DNA from: Lysobacteraceae bacterium PS02065
GTDB taxonomy: Bacteria > Pseudomonadota > Gammaproteobacteria > Xanthomonadales > Rhodanobacteraceae
DNA: 40,024 nt
Direction: 5' to 3'
NCBI GenBank assembly: GCA_029959555.1
Contig: JASCPI010000046.1
Coordinates: forward strand, 1 to 40,024
In this document: piece after piece, positions 17,969 to 27,399 of the stretch
How positions within the stretch are numbered: position 1 is the stretch's first letter
Layout of the letters: each line of letters opens with the position of its first letter
Made by a program: the position numbers and the translations under genes
The notes under the pieces: model-generated
What the model was told of the DNA's origin: nothing
What the model saw: the letters and a program-made list of their open reading frames with translations, nothing else
The model's database searches: none

Positions 17969-19900
17969 TCATTTCACGATCGTGTGACGCGCGTCACCGA
18001 AGAACTCCGCGACGTCGTCGAGGGAAGCCGTCGCACGCATCGGCGGGAGACTCGCCAGGAACAGCTTCCCGTACCCGCGCGTACGCAGGCGCGGATCGCA
18101 CAGCACCAGCACGCCGCGGTCGTGGATGTCGCGGATCAGGCGCCCGGCACCCTGCTTGAGCGCGATGACCGCATTCGGCACCTGCCACGCCATGAACGGC
18201 TGCGCGCCCTGTTCGCGCAGGCTTTCGAGGCGCGCGACGAGCACGGGATCGTCGGGGGCCGCGAACGGCAGCTTGTCGATCGCGACCACGCTGAGCGCCT
18301 CGCCGGCCACGTCGACGCCCTCCCAGAAACTCGCCGCGCCGAGCAGCACGCCATTGCCCGACGTACGGAATGCCTCGAGCAGGCGATGGCGCGGCGCACT
18401 GCCCTGCACGAACAGCGGATACGGGACGCGCCCCTCGAGCCGGTCCGCCGCGATGCGCAATGCACGATGCGAGGTGAACAGCAGGAACGCCCTGCCCCTC
18501 GACGCCTCGAGCACGGGCAGCAACGCATCGACGACGCGCTCGGTGTGATCGGGCATGGAAGGATCGGGAAGATCGCGCGGCAGGTAGAGCAAGGCCTGGT
18601 TCGGGTAGTCGAACGGGCTGTCGACGCGCAGTACGTGCGGGTCGTCGAGCCCCATCTGGCGCGCGAAGTGCTCGAACGTGCCGCCTACCGAAAGCGTCGC
18701 GGAGGTGAAGATCCATGCCGCATGGCTCTGCTCGCGCAGCTGGGTCAGCGGCGCGGAAAGGTCCAGCGGCGTCGCATGGAAGGCGAAGCCCTGCGGGGAC
18801 AGCTCGTACCAGAGCACGGTGTCGCGTGCACCGCTGTCGCGCAGGTGGCCGAAACGCACGGCCAGCGCACCGGCACGCTCGAATACCGTGCCGAGCCCGC
18901 GGCTGCGCTCGGCGTGCACGGCGAGTGCGTCCGCCAGGGCTTCGAGTGCATCACCTAGCCCATCGAGCTCGCGCTCGACGTCGTCGTCACGCTCGATCGC
19001 GACGAAAGGCCCTTTCGCGGGGAAGCGGTCGAGCGCGAGACGGACGCGCTTCACCGCCGGTGCGAGCGTCTCGACCGCCGGCAACAGCGCACCGGCCGCA
19101 CCGCTCGCCGCCGACGCCTCGGCGAGTGCGTCGCGCGCGAGCTCGGTGAGCTGGCGCGAGGTGACGCTCACCGAGAAGAACTGGCCGGCGAGCTCGGGAA
19201 CCTGGTGGGCCTCGTCGAGGATGAAGGCCTGCGCGCCGGGCAGGATCTCGCCGAAGCCCTCCTGCTTGATCGCGAGGTCGGCGAACAGCAGGTGATGATT
19301 GACGACGACGATGTCGGCTTCCTGCGCGGCCCGACGTGCCTTGACCACGAAGCATTCGGTGAAGGACGGGCATTCGCTGCCGAGGCAGTTGTCGGTCGTC
19401 GACGTCACGCGCGGCCACAGCGGCGAGTCCTCGGCGAGATCGGCGAACTCGGCGCGGTCGCCACTCGCGCTGCGCGACGACCAGGCATGAAGGGCCTGCA
19501 GTTGCACGGCCTCCTCGCGCGAGCCGAAGCGGCCATCCTTGCGCGCCTGGTCCAGGCGATGCAGGCAGACGTAGTTCGCACGCCCCTTGAGCAGCGCCGT
19601 CGACACGCGCGTACCGAGCACGCTGCGCACGCGCGGCAGATCGCGATGGAACAGCTGGTCCTGCAGCGCCTTGGTGCCGGTCGAGACGATCACGCGCCGC
19701 CCCGACTGCAGTGCGGGAACGAGGTAGGCGAAGGTCTTGCCGGTGCCCGTTCCGGCCTCGGCGACGAGGGCATGGCGATCCTCGATCGCCGCGGCGACGG
19801 CCACCGCCATCGCCTGCTGCGCTTCGCGCGCGACGAAGCCCGGCACCTCGCGCGCGAACGGACCGTCCGGCCCGAGGATGTCGTCGACGCGCTCCGTCAT
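17969..19900 (-). CDS. yoaA: ATP-dependent iron-sulfur DNA helicase, YoaA/DinG family
   Basis: This 643-residue superfamily 2 helicase of the XPD/DinG type is predicted to unwind DNA 5' to 3' and aid replication repair. Walker A EAGTGTGKT is at 48-56 and the DEAH box at 229-232 (FILDEAHQVPE). Four cluster cysteines, C112, C172, C177 and C183 (CLGSECPSFTEC), have spacing and positions close to E. coli YoaA and unlike the longer DinG. The C-terminal motor keeps LLFTSHRAL, SFWEGVDVAGE and QGAGRLIRD. The length also fits YoaA (about 636). Its stop is followed by the AT-rich regulatory region of protease 2, while the lipoprotein gene lies 14 nt upstream on the same strand, so the two may be co-transcribed. 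Confidence 0.93.
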   Translation of the reverse strand: MTERVDDILGPDGPFAREVPGFVAREAQQAMAVAVAAAIEDRHALVAEAGTGTGKTFAYLVPALQSGRRVIVSTGTKALQDQLFHRDLPRVRSVLGTRVSTALLKGRANYVCLHRLDQARKDGRFGSREEAVQLQALHAWSSRSASGDRAEFADLAEDSPLWPRVTSTTDNCLGSECPSFTECFVVKARRAAQEADIVVVNHHLLFADLAIKQEGFGEILPGAQAFILDEAHQVPELAGQFFSVSVTSRQLTELARDALAEASAASGAAGALLPAVETLAPAVKRVRLALDRFPAKGPFVAIERDDDVERELDGLGDALEALADALAVHAERSRGLGTVFERAGALAVRFGHLRDSGARDTVLWYELSPQGFAFHATPLDLSAPLTQLREQSHAAWIFTSATLSVGGTFEHFARQMGLDDPHVLRVDSPFDYPNQALLYLPRDLPDPSMPDHTERVVDALLPVLEASRGRAFLLFTSHRALRIAADRLEGRVPYPLFVQGSAPRHRLLEAFRTSGNGVLLGAASFWEGVDVAGEALSVVAIDKLPFAAPDDPVLVARLESLREQGAQPFMAWQVPNAVIALKQGAGRLIRDIHDRGVLVLCDPRLRTRGYGKLFLASLPPMRATASLDDVAEFFGDARHTIVK

Positions 19901-19914
19901 GCGCGTGGCACGGC

Positions 19915-20454
19915 CTACATGCGGACCGGACGTTTCACCTTGCAGGCGTCACGCTTGCCTTCGGCAGTGCGGCGGTACTCGTCGTCGCCGAAGATCGTGC
20001 GCGCCTCGACGGCGGTCTGCCAGTTGCGCGCGCACAGCGTGCCGAGCTGCGGCCCCTTCTTGAAGCTCTCGTAGGCGAGCTTCTCGGCCTGCACCGTGTT
20101 GCCGCGCAGGAACTCGATCTCGGCCTCGTGCTGGATGATGTCCGGGGCGTCGGGAGCGAGCTTGCGCGCCCGCGTGATCGCCGCGAAGGCGTCGTCGTAG
20201 CGGCGCTCGGCTTCGGCCTTCTGGGCGTCGCGCAGGAACCCTTCGACACCGGGATCGCGCAACGGCGTGACCTGCAGCGCCGAATCCTCCTCGACCTCGA
20301 GCGCGCGGATGCGCTGCACGACGGCGACGCGATCGGGATCGGGCCGCGCGGCGGGCGCTTCCTGGCGCGCCGGCGGCGTCGACGACGAGCACGCGGCGAG
20401 GACGGCGAGCAGGCTCGCGGCGAGGACGATGCGGGCGTTCGGCGTAACGTTCAT
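19915..20454 (-). CDS. Small lipoprotein with TPR-like helices
   Basis: The 179-residue protein begins MNVTPNARIVLAASLLAVLAAC, a lipoprotein signal with lipobox LAAC and acylated C22, followed by a Ser/Thr/Pro linker. The remainder is helical, with one or two TPR-like pairs (DAQKAEAERRYDDAFAAITR, then a pair around EIEFLRGNTVQAEKLAYESF). The C-terminal part has two Cys (CARNW, DACKVK) that could form a disulfide. There is no Asp at +2, so outer-membrane sorting is expected. ATG 20454 is chosen over an earlier in-frame codon at 20544 because the latter lacks any signal and overlaps PBP1B. It lies between PBP1B and the helicase on one strand, with its own possible promoter. Function unknown; an assembly or scaffold role is a guess. 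Confidence 0.8.
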   Translation of the reverse strand: MNVTPNARIVLAASLLAVLAACSSSTPPARQEAPAARPDPDRVAVVQRIRALEVEEDSALQVTPLRDPGVEGFLRDAQKAEAERRYDDAFAAITRARKLAPDAPDIIQHEAEIEFLRGNTVQAEKLAYESFKKGPQLGTLCARNWQTAVEARTIFGDDEYRRTAEGKRDACKVKRPVRM

Positions 20455-20484
20455 GGACGGCAAGCGGGTCGCGTGGAAACCGCC

Positions 20485-20513
20485 ACTATCTCGAATTTCC
20501 GCGCGCCCGTCAC
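20485..20513 (-). promoter_or_regulatory. Possible promoter for the lipoprotein-helicase pair
   Basis: Minus-strand -35 GTGACG (20508-20513) and -10 GATAGT (20485-20490), 17 nt apart, lie in the 86-nt gap after the PBP1B stop. Both boxes match the consensus moderately. Confidence 0.35.
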
Positions 20514-20540
20514 CTGCGCGCACAAGCTGAATGCGACCAC

Positions 20541-22850
20541 TCACTCACCGTCGCGGCCGAACCAGCTGCGCAGCTTGTCCATCGGGCAACCTTCCTTGTC
20601 GCGCGGCGCGTAGCCGGCCACGAACGGGAACTCGCGGCTGCCCTCGCAGACCTCGTCGGTGCGCTTGCCCATCGCCGGCTCGATCCACGCGCGCTCGATG
20701 CCGTCCTGCGGCACGACGAGCGGCAGGTTCGGCAGGCGCGAGAACAGTTCGATCCAGATCCGCAGCGCGCCGGTCGAGCCGAACAACGCGGTCGGCTTGT
20801 TGTCGTCGCGACCGACCCAGACGACGCCGAGGTGGCTGCCCGTGTAGCCGGCGAACCACGAATCGCGTTGCGTGTCACTGGTACCGGTCTTGCCGGCCGC
20901 GGCGAGCGGACCGAGTCCCGCCGCGACGATCGAACGTGCCGTCCCACGCTCGACCACCTGCTGCATCGCGAGGGCGACGAGGCGCGACGGCACGACGTAG
21001 TCGCCCGTGCCCGGCGTGGTGCCGTAGCGCGTCAGCGTGCGTCCCTTCGCATCGACGACGCCACGCACCGCGCGCAACGGCACGGCGTGGCCGTCGGCCG
21101 CGAAGTACTGGTAGAGCTGGGCGACGTCGAACGGACTCAGGTCGACCGCGCCGAGCAGCAGCGAGGGATTCGGATTGATGTCGCGACCGAGATTGAACGA
21201 CTGCAGCAGCCCGCGCACCTTGTCGACGCCGAGGCGCAGGCCGAGCTGCACGGTCGCGAGGTTCAGGCTGCCGACCAGCGCATCGAGCACGAACACGCGG
21301 CCGTTGACGTTGCCGTCGGCGTTCTTCGGCATCCACGTCGAACCGTCGCGCTGCGGCAAGGCCACCGGTGCGTCCTCGACGATCGACGCGAGCGAATAGC
21401 GCTGCGGCTGGGCCAGCGCGACGAGGTAGACGAACGGCTTGACCAGCGAACCGATCGGCCGGCGCGCCTCGAGCGCGCGATTGAAGCCCTGTGCATCGGT
21501 GCTGCGCCCGCCGATGATCGCCTCGACCTCGCCGCTGCGCGCATCGGTGAGCACGAGCGCCGACTCGACCGCGGCGTCGCGTGCACCAAGACCGGCCAGC
21601 GCGCGCGTCATCGCCTGCTCGGCGAACAACTGCGCCGACGGCGACAGCGTCGTGTGCACGACGAGGCCGGCCGTGCCGAGCTCGGTGTCGGGGTAGTCGC
21701 TGCGCAGCTGCGTGCGCACGAGATCGAGGAAGGCCGGGAAGCGGTTGCGCGGCAACGCGCCGGCCGCGGCGACGCCGAGCGGCCGTGCACGCGCGGCCTC
21801 GAGCGTGCGCGCATCGATGAGGCCGGTCTCGAAGAACTGCCCGAGCACGCGGTTGCGCTGCGCGAGCGCACGTTGCGGGTTGCGGCGCGGGTCGTACCAG
21901 CTCGCGCCCTGCACGAGTCCCACGAGCATCGCGACGTCGTGCGGCGGCAGCGTGGCGACATCGCGGCCGAACCAGAACTCGCTCGCCGCGGCGAAACCGT
22001 GCACGGCCTGGCCGCCCTGCTGGCCGAGGAAGATCTCGTTGCAGTAGGCCTCGAGGATGCGGCGCTTGTCGTAGCGGTACTCGATGATCAGCGCGATGAA
22101 GGCTTCGTTGAACTTGCGCACGAAGCTCTGGCCGCTGTCGAGGAACAGGTTCTTGACCAGCTGCTGGGTCAGCGTGGAGCCGCCCTGCACGACGCGTCCC
22201 GCCGTCAGGTTGGCCCAGGTCGCCCGCAGGATCGCGACCACGTCGACGCCGCGATGGTTCTTGAAGTCGCGGTCCTCGACGGCCTGCAGCCCCATGACCA
22301 GCAGCGGAGGCAGCTGTTCGAGCTGCACGATGCGACGCTCTTCCTGCTCGGCGCCGTAGAGCGTGGCGATGCGTGCGGGATCGAGCTGCGCGCGTGACAA
22401 CGGCTGGCCGCTGTCGGCATGGGCGAGCGTGGCGATGCGGCCATTCTCGAGGGTCAGCGCGATGCGCTGCGCCGCGTTGCGACCCTCGAGGCCGGTGAAC
22501 GCACGCCGCGCGATGATGAAACGCGATCCTGCACGGGCATACGTCCCCGGCGTGCCCGCCTCGGCATCGACCGCGTAGCGCGAGGCTTCGAGTTCGAGCA
22601 GCAAGGCCTCGGCGGTGAGTGCGGCACCCGGTGAGAACTCGAGCGGTCGCGCGATCACGCGGCTCGGGATCTGCCAGCTCAGATCGTCGAAACGCGCGCG
22701 CACCTGCTGGTCGAGGTACACGCCGTAAGGGACGCCGAAGCCGAGCACCGCACCGACGACGACGAACAGCGGCACGCGCAGTACGCGCCATCCGAGGGAC
22801 AGCAGGCGCAGGGATCGCGACGGCGGCGGAGGAGTTTTCTTCTTGGCCAA
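20541..22850 (-). CDS. mrcB: Penicillin-binding protein 1B (bifunctional transglycosylase/transpeptidase)
   Basis: This 769-residue inner-membrane protein polymerises lipid II and cross-links peptidoglycan. A short Pro/Lys-rich cytoplasmic start (AKKKTPPPPS) precedes one TM segment (about 22-44) and a UB2H domain (about 55-145). The GT51 domain has catalytic E192 in QAVEDRDFKNHRG and the QGGSTLTQQL block at 222-231. The transpeptidase has S468-x-x-K471 (GSLVK), S528LN and K654TGT. UB2H marks class A PBP1B rather than PBP1A; in E. coli LpoB docks there. The start is most likely TTG 22850, since the frame upstream (to 23552) runs through the opposing gene and there is no ATG nearby; no clear Shine-Dalgarno is seen, so this is uncertain by a few residues. 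The gene diverges from the large glycosyltransferase. Confidence 0.95.
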   Translation of the reverse strand: MAKKKTPPPPSRSLRLLSLGWRVLRVPLFVVVGAVLGFGVPYGVYLDQQVRARFDDLSWQIPSRVIARPLEFSPGAALTAEALLLELEASRYAVDAEAGTPGTYARAGSRFIIARRAFTGLEGRNAAQRIALTLENGRIATLAHADSGQPLSRAQLDPARIATLYGAEQEERRIVQLEQLPPLLVMGLQAVEDRDFKNHRGVDVVAILRATWANLTAGRVVQGGSTLTQQLVKNLFLDSGQSFVRKFNEAFIALIIEYRYDKRRILEAYCNEIFLGQQGGQAVHGFAAASEFWFGRDVATLPPHDVAMLVGLVQGASWYDPRRNPQRALAQRNRVLGQFFETGLIDARTLEAARARPLGVAAAGALPRNRFPAFLDLVRTQLRSDYPDTELGTAGLVVHTTLSPSAQLFAEQAMTRALAGLGARDAAVESALVLTDARSGEVEAIIGGRSTDAQGFNRALEARRPIGSLVKPFVYLVALAQPQRYSLASIVEDAPVALPQRDGSTWMPKNADGNVNGRVFVLDALVGSLNLATVQLGLRLGVDKVRGLLQSFNLGRDINPNPSLLLGAVDLSPFDVAQLYQYFAADGHAVPLRAVRGVVDAKGRTLTRYGTTPGTGDYVVPSRLVALAMQQVVERGTARSIVAAGLGPLAAAGKTGTSDTQRDSWFAGYTGSHLGVVWVGRDDNKPTALFGSTGALRIWIELFSRLPNLPLVVPQDGIERAWIEPAMGKRTDEVCEGSREFPFVAGYAPRDKEGCPMDKLRSWFGRDGE

Positions 22851-22943
22851 GGATCGTGTTCGGAAGCGGGAACGGAGCGCCGTTCGCGCAGGCCGTGGCA
22901 CGGCGCGCGTGGCGTCCGTGACGACCCGCCTGCGGCGGCGGCG

Positions 22944-22971
22944 AGTGTAGCCGATCCGTCCGTGCTGGCAG
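22944..22971 (-). promoter_or_regulatory. Promoter of PBP1B
   Basis: Minus-strand -10 TACACT (22944-22949) and -35 CTGCCA (22966-22971) are 16 nt apart. The leader would be about 85 nt. The -35 coincides with that of the divergent gene. Confidence 0.5.
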
Positions 22972-22994
22972 CGCCGGTGGTCATCCCCGATAAT
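22965..22994 (+). promoter_or_regulatory. Promoter of the glycosyltransferase gene
   Basis: -35 CTGGCA (22965-22970) and -10 GATAAT (22989-22994), 18 nt apart. Transcription would start about 5 nt before ATG 23007. This rules against the upstream GTG at 22962 as start. Confidence 0.5.
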
Positions 22995-23006
22995 CCGCGT
23001 CCGTCC

Positions 23007-26000
23007 ATGGTCGGGACCACCGTGCCGAAAACGCTTTCCGCACCTTTCTGCCTGTGCATCCGCGGTGACGTGGCGACGCGCGAAGGCTGGCTCGACGACG
23101 TGTTGTCGCGCTTGCCCGCCGGTACGCCGCACCTCCTCGCTCCCGCGTCGTCCGCATCGCCGCCGACGTTGTCGTTCGCCGGGGCACGCATCGACGCCGC
23201 GACGCGCGACCTGCTCGCCGATGTCGCGCGCGGCCACCCGAACCACCATGCGGTCCTGCTCGAAGCCGGAGCGTATGTGCCGCCGCATGCGTTCGAGCGG
23301 CTGCTCGCCGTCTTCGCCACGGACGACATCGGCTCGGCCGGCGGTCTCGACGACGTCGATCCCGCACGCTCGCCGCTGCCACCCGGCGCCACGACCGAGG
23401 CCTCTGCCGAACGCATCGACCGCCTCTGTCACGCCTTCTCGTCGCGGACGTACGCCGATGCAGCGTCGCCGTCGCCACTCGCCTCGTCCTGGCATGCGCT
23501 TGCCCTCGCCTCGCTGATCGGTGACGAGGAGTCGACCCGACGCTGGCGCCACGTCATCGTCGACGGTGTCTACGTCGCGCGAGGCACCTCGCCGCTGCGT
23601 GGCCCCGCGCTCGGCACGGATCCCCGCGATCCGCTGCCGCCCTCGCCGCTCGCGCCACTCCGTGAAGCCGTCGCACGGGCGCTCGAAGGTGTGCTGTCAC
23701 CGGGTTACGCCGGACTCGACGGTCGCCCCGTGCTGCTGCACGTGCTGCATGGCTGGGGCGGTGGCGCCGAACGCTGGGTCCGTGATCTCTGTGCGTCGTT
23801 CGACGGCGTGCACCATCGCGTGCTGGTCGCACGCGGCAGCCATGCGCGGCGACGCCACGGCGAGTGGCTCGAGCTGCTCGACGGCTCGTTCGAAGGCCCG
23901 CCGCTGCGCCGCGTCGCACTGCCCGACGCGATCGCCGACACCGCGATCGAACACGGCGGCTATGCCGCGATCGTGCGCGAGTGGGTCGACGATGCACGCG
24001 TCGATGCCGTCGTGGTCTCGTCGCTGATCGGCCACGCGCTCGACGTGCTGCGCACGGGCCTGCCTACCGTGCGCGTGATCCACGACCACTACCCGCTGTG
24101 GCCGGTGCTGCACCGTGATTTCGGCGATACGTCGCTCGCGTTCGACGACGCACAGCGCGTGGCCGACCTCACCGCGCTAGGCGCCGACCGCGAATTCGCG
24201 AACAACGATCCAGCCCACTGGAAGGCACTTCGCGACGCCACCGCGAACACGCTGCGCGACATCCACGCGACACTCGTGGCGCCGAGCCGCAGCGCGCTGG
24301 CCGACGACCTGCGCCTCGCGCCCGAACTCGCCCTGCTGCCAGCTCACGTGATCGGCCACGGTCTCGACGGATGGCCGGCCGGCACGGTGCGTGTATCCGC
24401 GCCGCCCTCGCGCGACCGTCTGCGTCTCGTCGTGCCGGGCCGCGTGCGGCGCGGCAAGGGCGCTGCGTTGCTCGAACAGGCGCTGCCCGGCCTGCTCGAG
24501 CATGCCGACGTGTTCCTGCTCGGTGCGGGCGGCGACGCGCATGCCTTCTTCGGACGCAGCGGCGTGCACGTGGTGCTCGACTACCGTCGCGATCGCCTGC
24601 CCGACCTGCTCGCGACCCTCGCACCCGATGCCGCACTGTTGCTGCCGACCGTGTCGGAGACGTTCGGCTACACGCTGTCGGAGCTGCGCACGCTCGGCGT
24701 GCCGGTCGTCGCGACGCGCATCGGTGCACTCGCCGAGCGCATCCGAGACGGCGTAGACGGCTTTCTCGCCGACGTCGACGCGGATGCCATCGTCGCCTGC
24801 ATCGCCGGCCTCGCCGCCGACCGCGCGCGGCTCGACGTGGTCCGCACGAGCCTCGCGACGTTCCAGGAGCGCGACCTCGCGGCGATGGCGGCCGACTACG
24901 CCGCGCTCGGCGTCTGGCGAGATGACGCTCCACGTATCGCGACGCCCGGCCTCTGCCTCACGCTGAGGCTCGAGCTCGCCGAAGCCGTCACCGCACACCG
25001 TCGTGCGCTCGAACACGGTGACGCCCTCGAGCGCGATCTCGCCGGCGCGCGCGCCGAAAGCGCGCGGCGCGGCGCCTGGGGTCACGCGCTCGATCGCGAC
25101 CTCGCCGGTGCACGCACGCGCATCGACGCGCTCGGTGAAGATCTCGAGACACGCACGCAGTGGGCGCTCGGCCTCGATGCCGAGGTCGCCGCCCAGCGCG
25201 AGCGCATCGGTGTGCTCGAAGCGGTCGCACGCGAACGCGACGCGATGCTCGTGAGCCGCTCGTGGCGCGTCACGGTGCCGCTGCGCGCCGCGACGACGTT
25301 CCTGCGACGCGTGCGCGCGAGCCTGCGCTTCCGCGCCGGACGCGCGCTCGGACTCGCGCGCCGCGTGCGTGGCAGCCTCGCACGCCATGGCCTCGCAGGT
25401 ACGTGGCAACGCATCCTGCGCGAACTGCGCGGCGGCACGCCGGCACCGCGCACCGCGCGCACCTACGACGCGCCGAGCGAGGCCTTCGAGCCATTCACGG
25501 TGCCGGGCAGCGCGACGCCGCGCGTGTCGATCGTGATCCCCGTGCACAACAAGTTCGCCTACACGGCCGCCTGCCTGCGCTCGCTGGCCGAGCACGCCAG
25601 CGAAACGCCTTTCGAGGTCATCGTCGTCGACGACGCCTCGACCGATGCGACCTGGGACAACCTCGCACGCATCGACGGCATCCGCCCGGTCCGCAACGCG
25701 GCCAACCTCGGCTTCGTCGGCTCGTGCAACGCCGGCGCTGCCGCCGCACGCGGCGACTACGTGCTGTTCCTCAACAACGACACCGTGGTCACGCCGGAGT
25801 GGCTCGACGCGCTGCTGCGCTGCTTCGACGAGGAACCCGACGCCGGCCTCGTCGGCTCGCAGCTCGTCTACCCCGACGGCCGCCTGCAGGAAGCCGGCGG
25901 CATCGTGTTCGACGATGCTTCGGGCTGGAACGTGGGACGCTTCGGCGATCCCGACGACGCGGCCTACCAGTATCGGCGCGAAGCGGACTACTGCTCGGGC

Positions 26001-27398
26001 GCGGCGATCCTGCTGCGCCGTGCACTGTTCGAGACGCTCGGCGGCTTCGACATGCGCTACGCACCGGCCTACTACGAGGACACCGATCTCGCCTTCGCGG
26101 TGCGCGCCCACGGCCTCAAGGTGTTCTACGAGCCGGCCTCGCGCGTGATCCACTTCGAGGGCATCACCGCGGGCACCGACACCGGCAGCGGCATGAAGCG
26201 CTTCCAGGTGGTGAACCAGGCCAAGTTCCTCGACAAGTGGCGCGAAGCGCTGCGTGACCAGCCGTCCCCGGGCACGCCGATCCCTGTCGCCTCGACGCAT
26301 CGCGCGCGCAAGCGCGTGCTGATCATCGACGCGACGACGCCGGCCCCGGACCAGGATTCGGGTTCGCTGCGCATGGTCAACCTGATGCGCGTGCTGCGCG
26401 CCAACGGCGTGCACGTGACCTTCATGGCCGACAACCGCGCCTGGGTCGAGCGCTACACGCGCGACCTGCAGGAACTCGGCATCGAGGTGCTGTACCACCC
26501 GTACGTGAGCGATCCGGTGCGCTGGTTCCGCGAACGCGGTGCCGCGCTCGACGCGATCATCCTGTCGCGCCACTACGTCGCGGCGAACTACGTCGGCATC
26601 GCACGCCTGCACGCGCCGCAGGCACGCCTCGTGTTCGACACGGTCGACCTGCACTACCTGCGCGAGCAGCGTGCGGCCGAACTCGAAGGCAAACCCGACC
26701 TCGCGCGCCAGGCCGCGGTGACGCGCGTGCAGGAGCTCAAGCTCATGCGCGAGTGCGACGTCACGCTCGTCGTGAGCCCGGTCGAGCAGGCGATCCTCGC
26801 CGTCGACGCGCCCGGCGCGGCGGTCGACGTGCTGTCGAACGTGCACGAGGTCTACGGACGCCGCGCGCCGTTCGCGTCACGCCGCGACCTCGTGTTCGTC
26901 GGCGGCTTCCAGCATCCGCCGAACACCGATGCGGTGACCTGGTTCGTGGCCGAGGTGATGCCGCTGCTGCGCGCGGCGGACTCCGGCCTGCGCTTCCACG
27001 TGATCGGCAGCAAGGTACCCGACGCGATCCGCGCGCTCGCCGCCGACGACGTGATCGTGCACGGCTTCGTCGAGGACATCGCGCCGTTCATGGACGGCTG
27101 CCGCCTCTCGGTCGCGCCGCTGCGCTACGGCGCCGGCGTCAAGGGCAAGGTCAACATGGCGATGAGCTACGGCCTGCCGGTCGTGGCGACGCCGATGGCG
27201 GTCGAAGGCATGCATGTGCGTGCAGGCGAGGACGTCGTCGTCGCCGAGACACCGCGCGCCTACGCCGACGCGATCCTCGCGCTCGACCGTGACGAGGCGC
27301 TGTGGACGCGGCTGTCCGACAACGGTCTCGCCAACGTGCACGAACACTTCTCGTTCGAAGCCGCCGAGAAGGCGATCCGGCGCATCGTCGGCTTCTGA
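23007..27398 (+). CDS. Three-domain glycosyltransferase (GT4 - coiled coil - GT2 - GT4)
   Basis: The 1463-residue cytoplasmic protein contains a poorly recognised N-terminal region (1-240) and a GT4/GT-B domain at about 242-640 (VLHGWGGGAERW at its start, VSETFGYTLSE near its end). A helical coiled-coil stretch follows (about 658-752) ending SRSWRVTVPLR, a motif typical of large polysaccharide glycosyltransferases. Next is a GT2/GT-A domain at about 838-1090 (VSIVIPVHN, VVDDAST, FLNNDTVV as metal-binding site, YYEDTDL), similar to rhamnosyltransferase-type GT2. A second GT4 domain at about 1100-1463 has FVGGFQHPPN and the donor-site APLRYGAGVKGK. It probably adds several sugars in turn to a surface glycan. 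No other glycan genes lie nearby, so substrate and product cannot be named. The stop is one base from the convergent NRDE gene. Confidence 0.92.
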   Translation: MVGTTVPKTLSAPFCLCIRGDVATREGWLDDVLSRLPAGTPHLLAPASSASPPTLSFAGARIDAATRDLLADVARGHPNHHAVLLEAGAYVPPHAFERLLAVFATDDIGSAGGLDDVDPARSPLPPGATTEASAERIDRLCHAFSSRTYADAASPSPLASSWHALALASLIGDEESTRRWRHVIVDGVYVARGTSPLRGPALGTDPRDPLPPSPLAPLREAVARALEGVLSPGYAGLDGRPVLLHVLHGWGGGAERWVRDLCASFDGVHHRVLVARGSHARRRHGEWLELLDGSFEGPPLRRVALPDAIADTAIEHGGYAAIVREWVDDARVDAVVVSSLIGHALDVLRTGLPTVRVIHDHYPLWPVLHRDFGDTSLAFDDAQRVADLTALGADREFANNDPAHWKALRDATANTLRDIHATLVAPSRSALADDLRLAPELALLPAHVIGHGLDGWPAGTVRVSAPPSRDRLRLVVPGRVRRGKGAALLEQALPGLLEHADVFLLGAGGDAHAFFGRSGVHVVLDYRRDRLPDLLATLAPDAALLLPTVSETFGYTLSELRTLGVPVVATRIGALAERIRDGVDGFLADVDADAIVACIAGLAADRARLDVVRTSLATFQERDLAAMAADYAALGVWRDDAPRIATPGLCLTLRLELAEAVTAHRRALEHGDALERDLAGARAESARRGAWGHALDRDLAGARTRIDALGEDLETRTQWALGLDAEVAAQRERIGVLEAVARERDAMLVSRSWRVTVPLRAATTFLRRVRASLRFRAGRALGLARRVRGSLARHGLAGTWQRILRELRGGTPAPRTARTYDAPSEAFEPFTVPGSATPRVSIVIPVHNKFAYTAACLRSLAEHASETPFEVIVVDDASTDATWDNLARIDGIRPVRNAANLGFVGSCNAGAAAARGDYVLFLNNDTVVTPEWLDALLRCFDEEPDAGLVGSQLVYPDGRLQEAGGIVFDDASGWNVGRFGDPDDAAYQYRREADYCSGAAILLRRALFETLGGFDMRYAPAYYEDTDLAFAVRAHGLKVFYEPASRVIHFEGITAGTDTGSGMKRFQVVNQAKFLDKWREALRDQPSPGTPIPVASTHRARKRVLIIDATTPAPDQDSGSLRMVNLMRVLRANGVHVTFMADNRAWVERYTRDLQELGIEVLYHPYVSDPVRWFRERGAALDAIILSRHYVAANYVGIARLHAPQARLVFDTVDLHYLREQRAAELEGKPDLARQAAVTRVQELKLMRECDVTLVVSPVEQAILAVDAPGAAVDVLSNVHEVYGRRAPFASRRDLVFVGGFQHPPNTDAVTWFVAEVMPLLRAADSGLRFHVIGSKVPDAIRALAADDVIVHGFVEDIAPFMDGCRLSVAPLRYGAGVKGKVNMAMSYGLPVVATPMAVEGMHVRAGEDVVVAETPRAYADAILALDRDEALWTRLSDNGLANVHEHFSFEAAEKAIRRIVGF

Positions 27399-27399
27399 C

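Noticed and set aside
11725..17987. Two plus-strand open frames of 981 and 1042 codons opposite the proteases
   Set aside because: Low-complexity Arg/Asp/Val-rich translations with no family pattern; the minus strand encodes intact proteases with signal peptides and triads.
22851..23552. N-terminal extension of the PBP1B frame
   Set aside because: It overlaps the divergent glycosyltransferase and the promoter boxes; no PBP has such a sequence before its TM segment.
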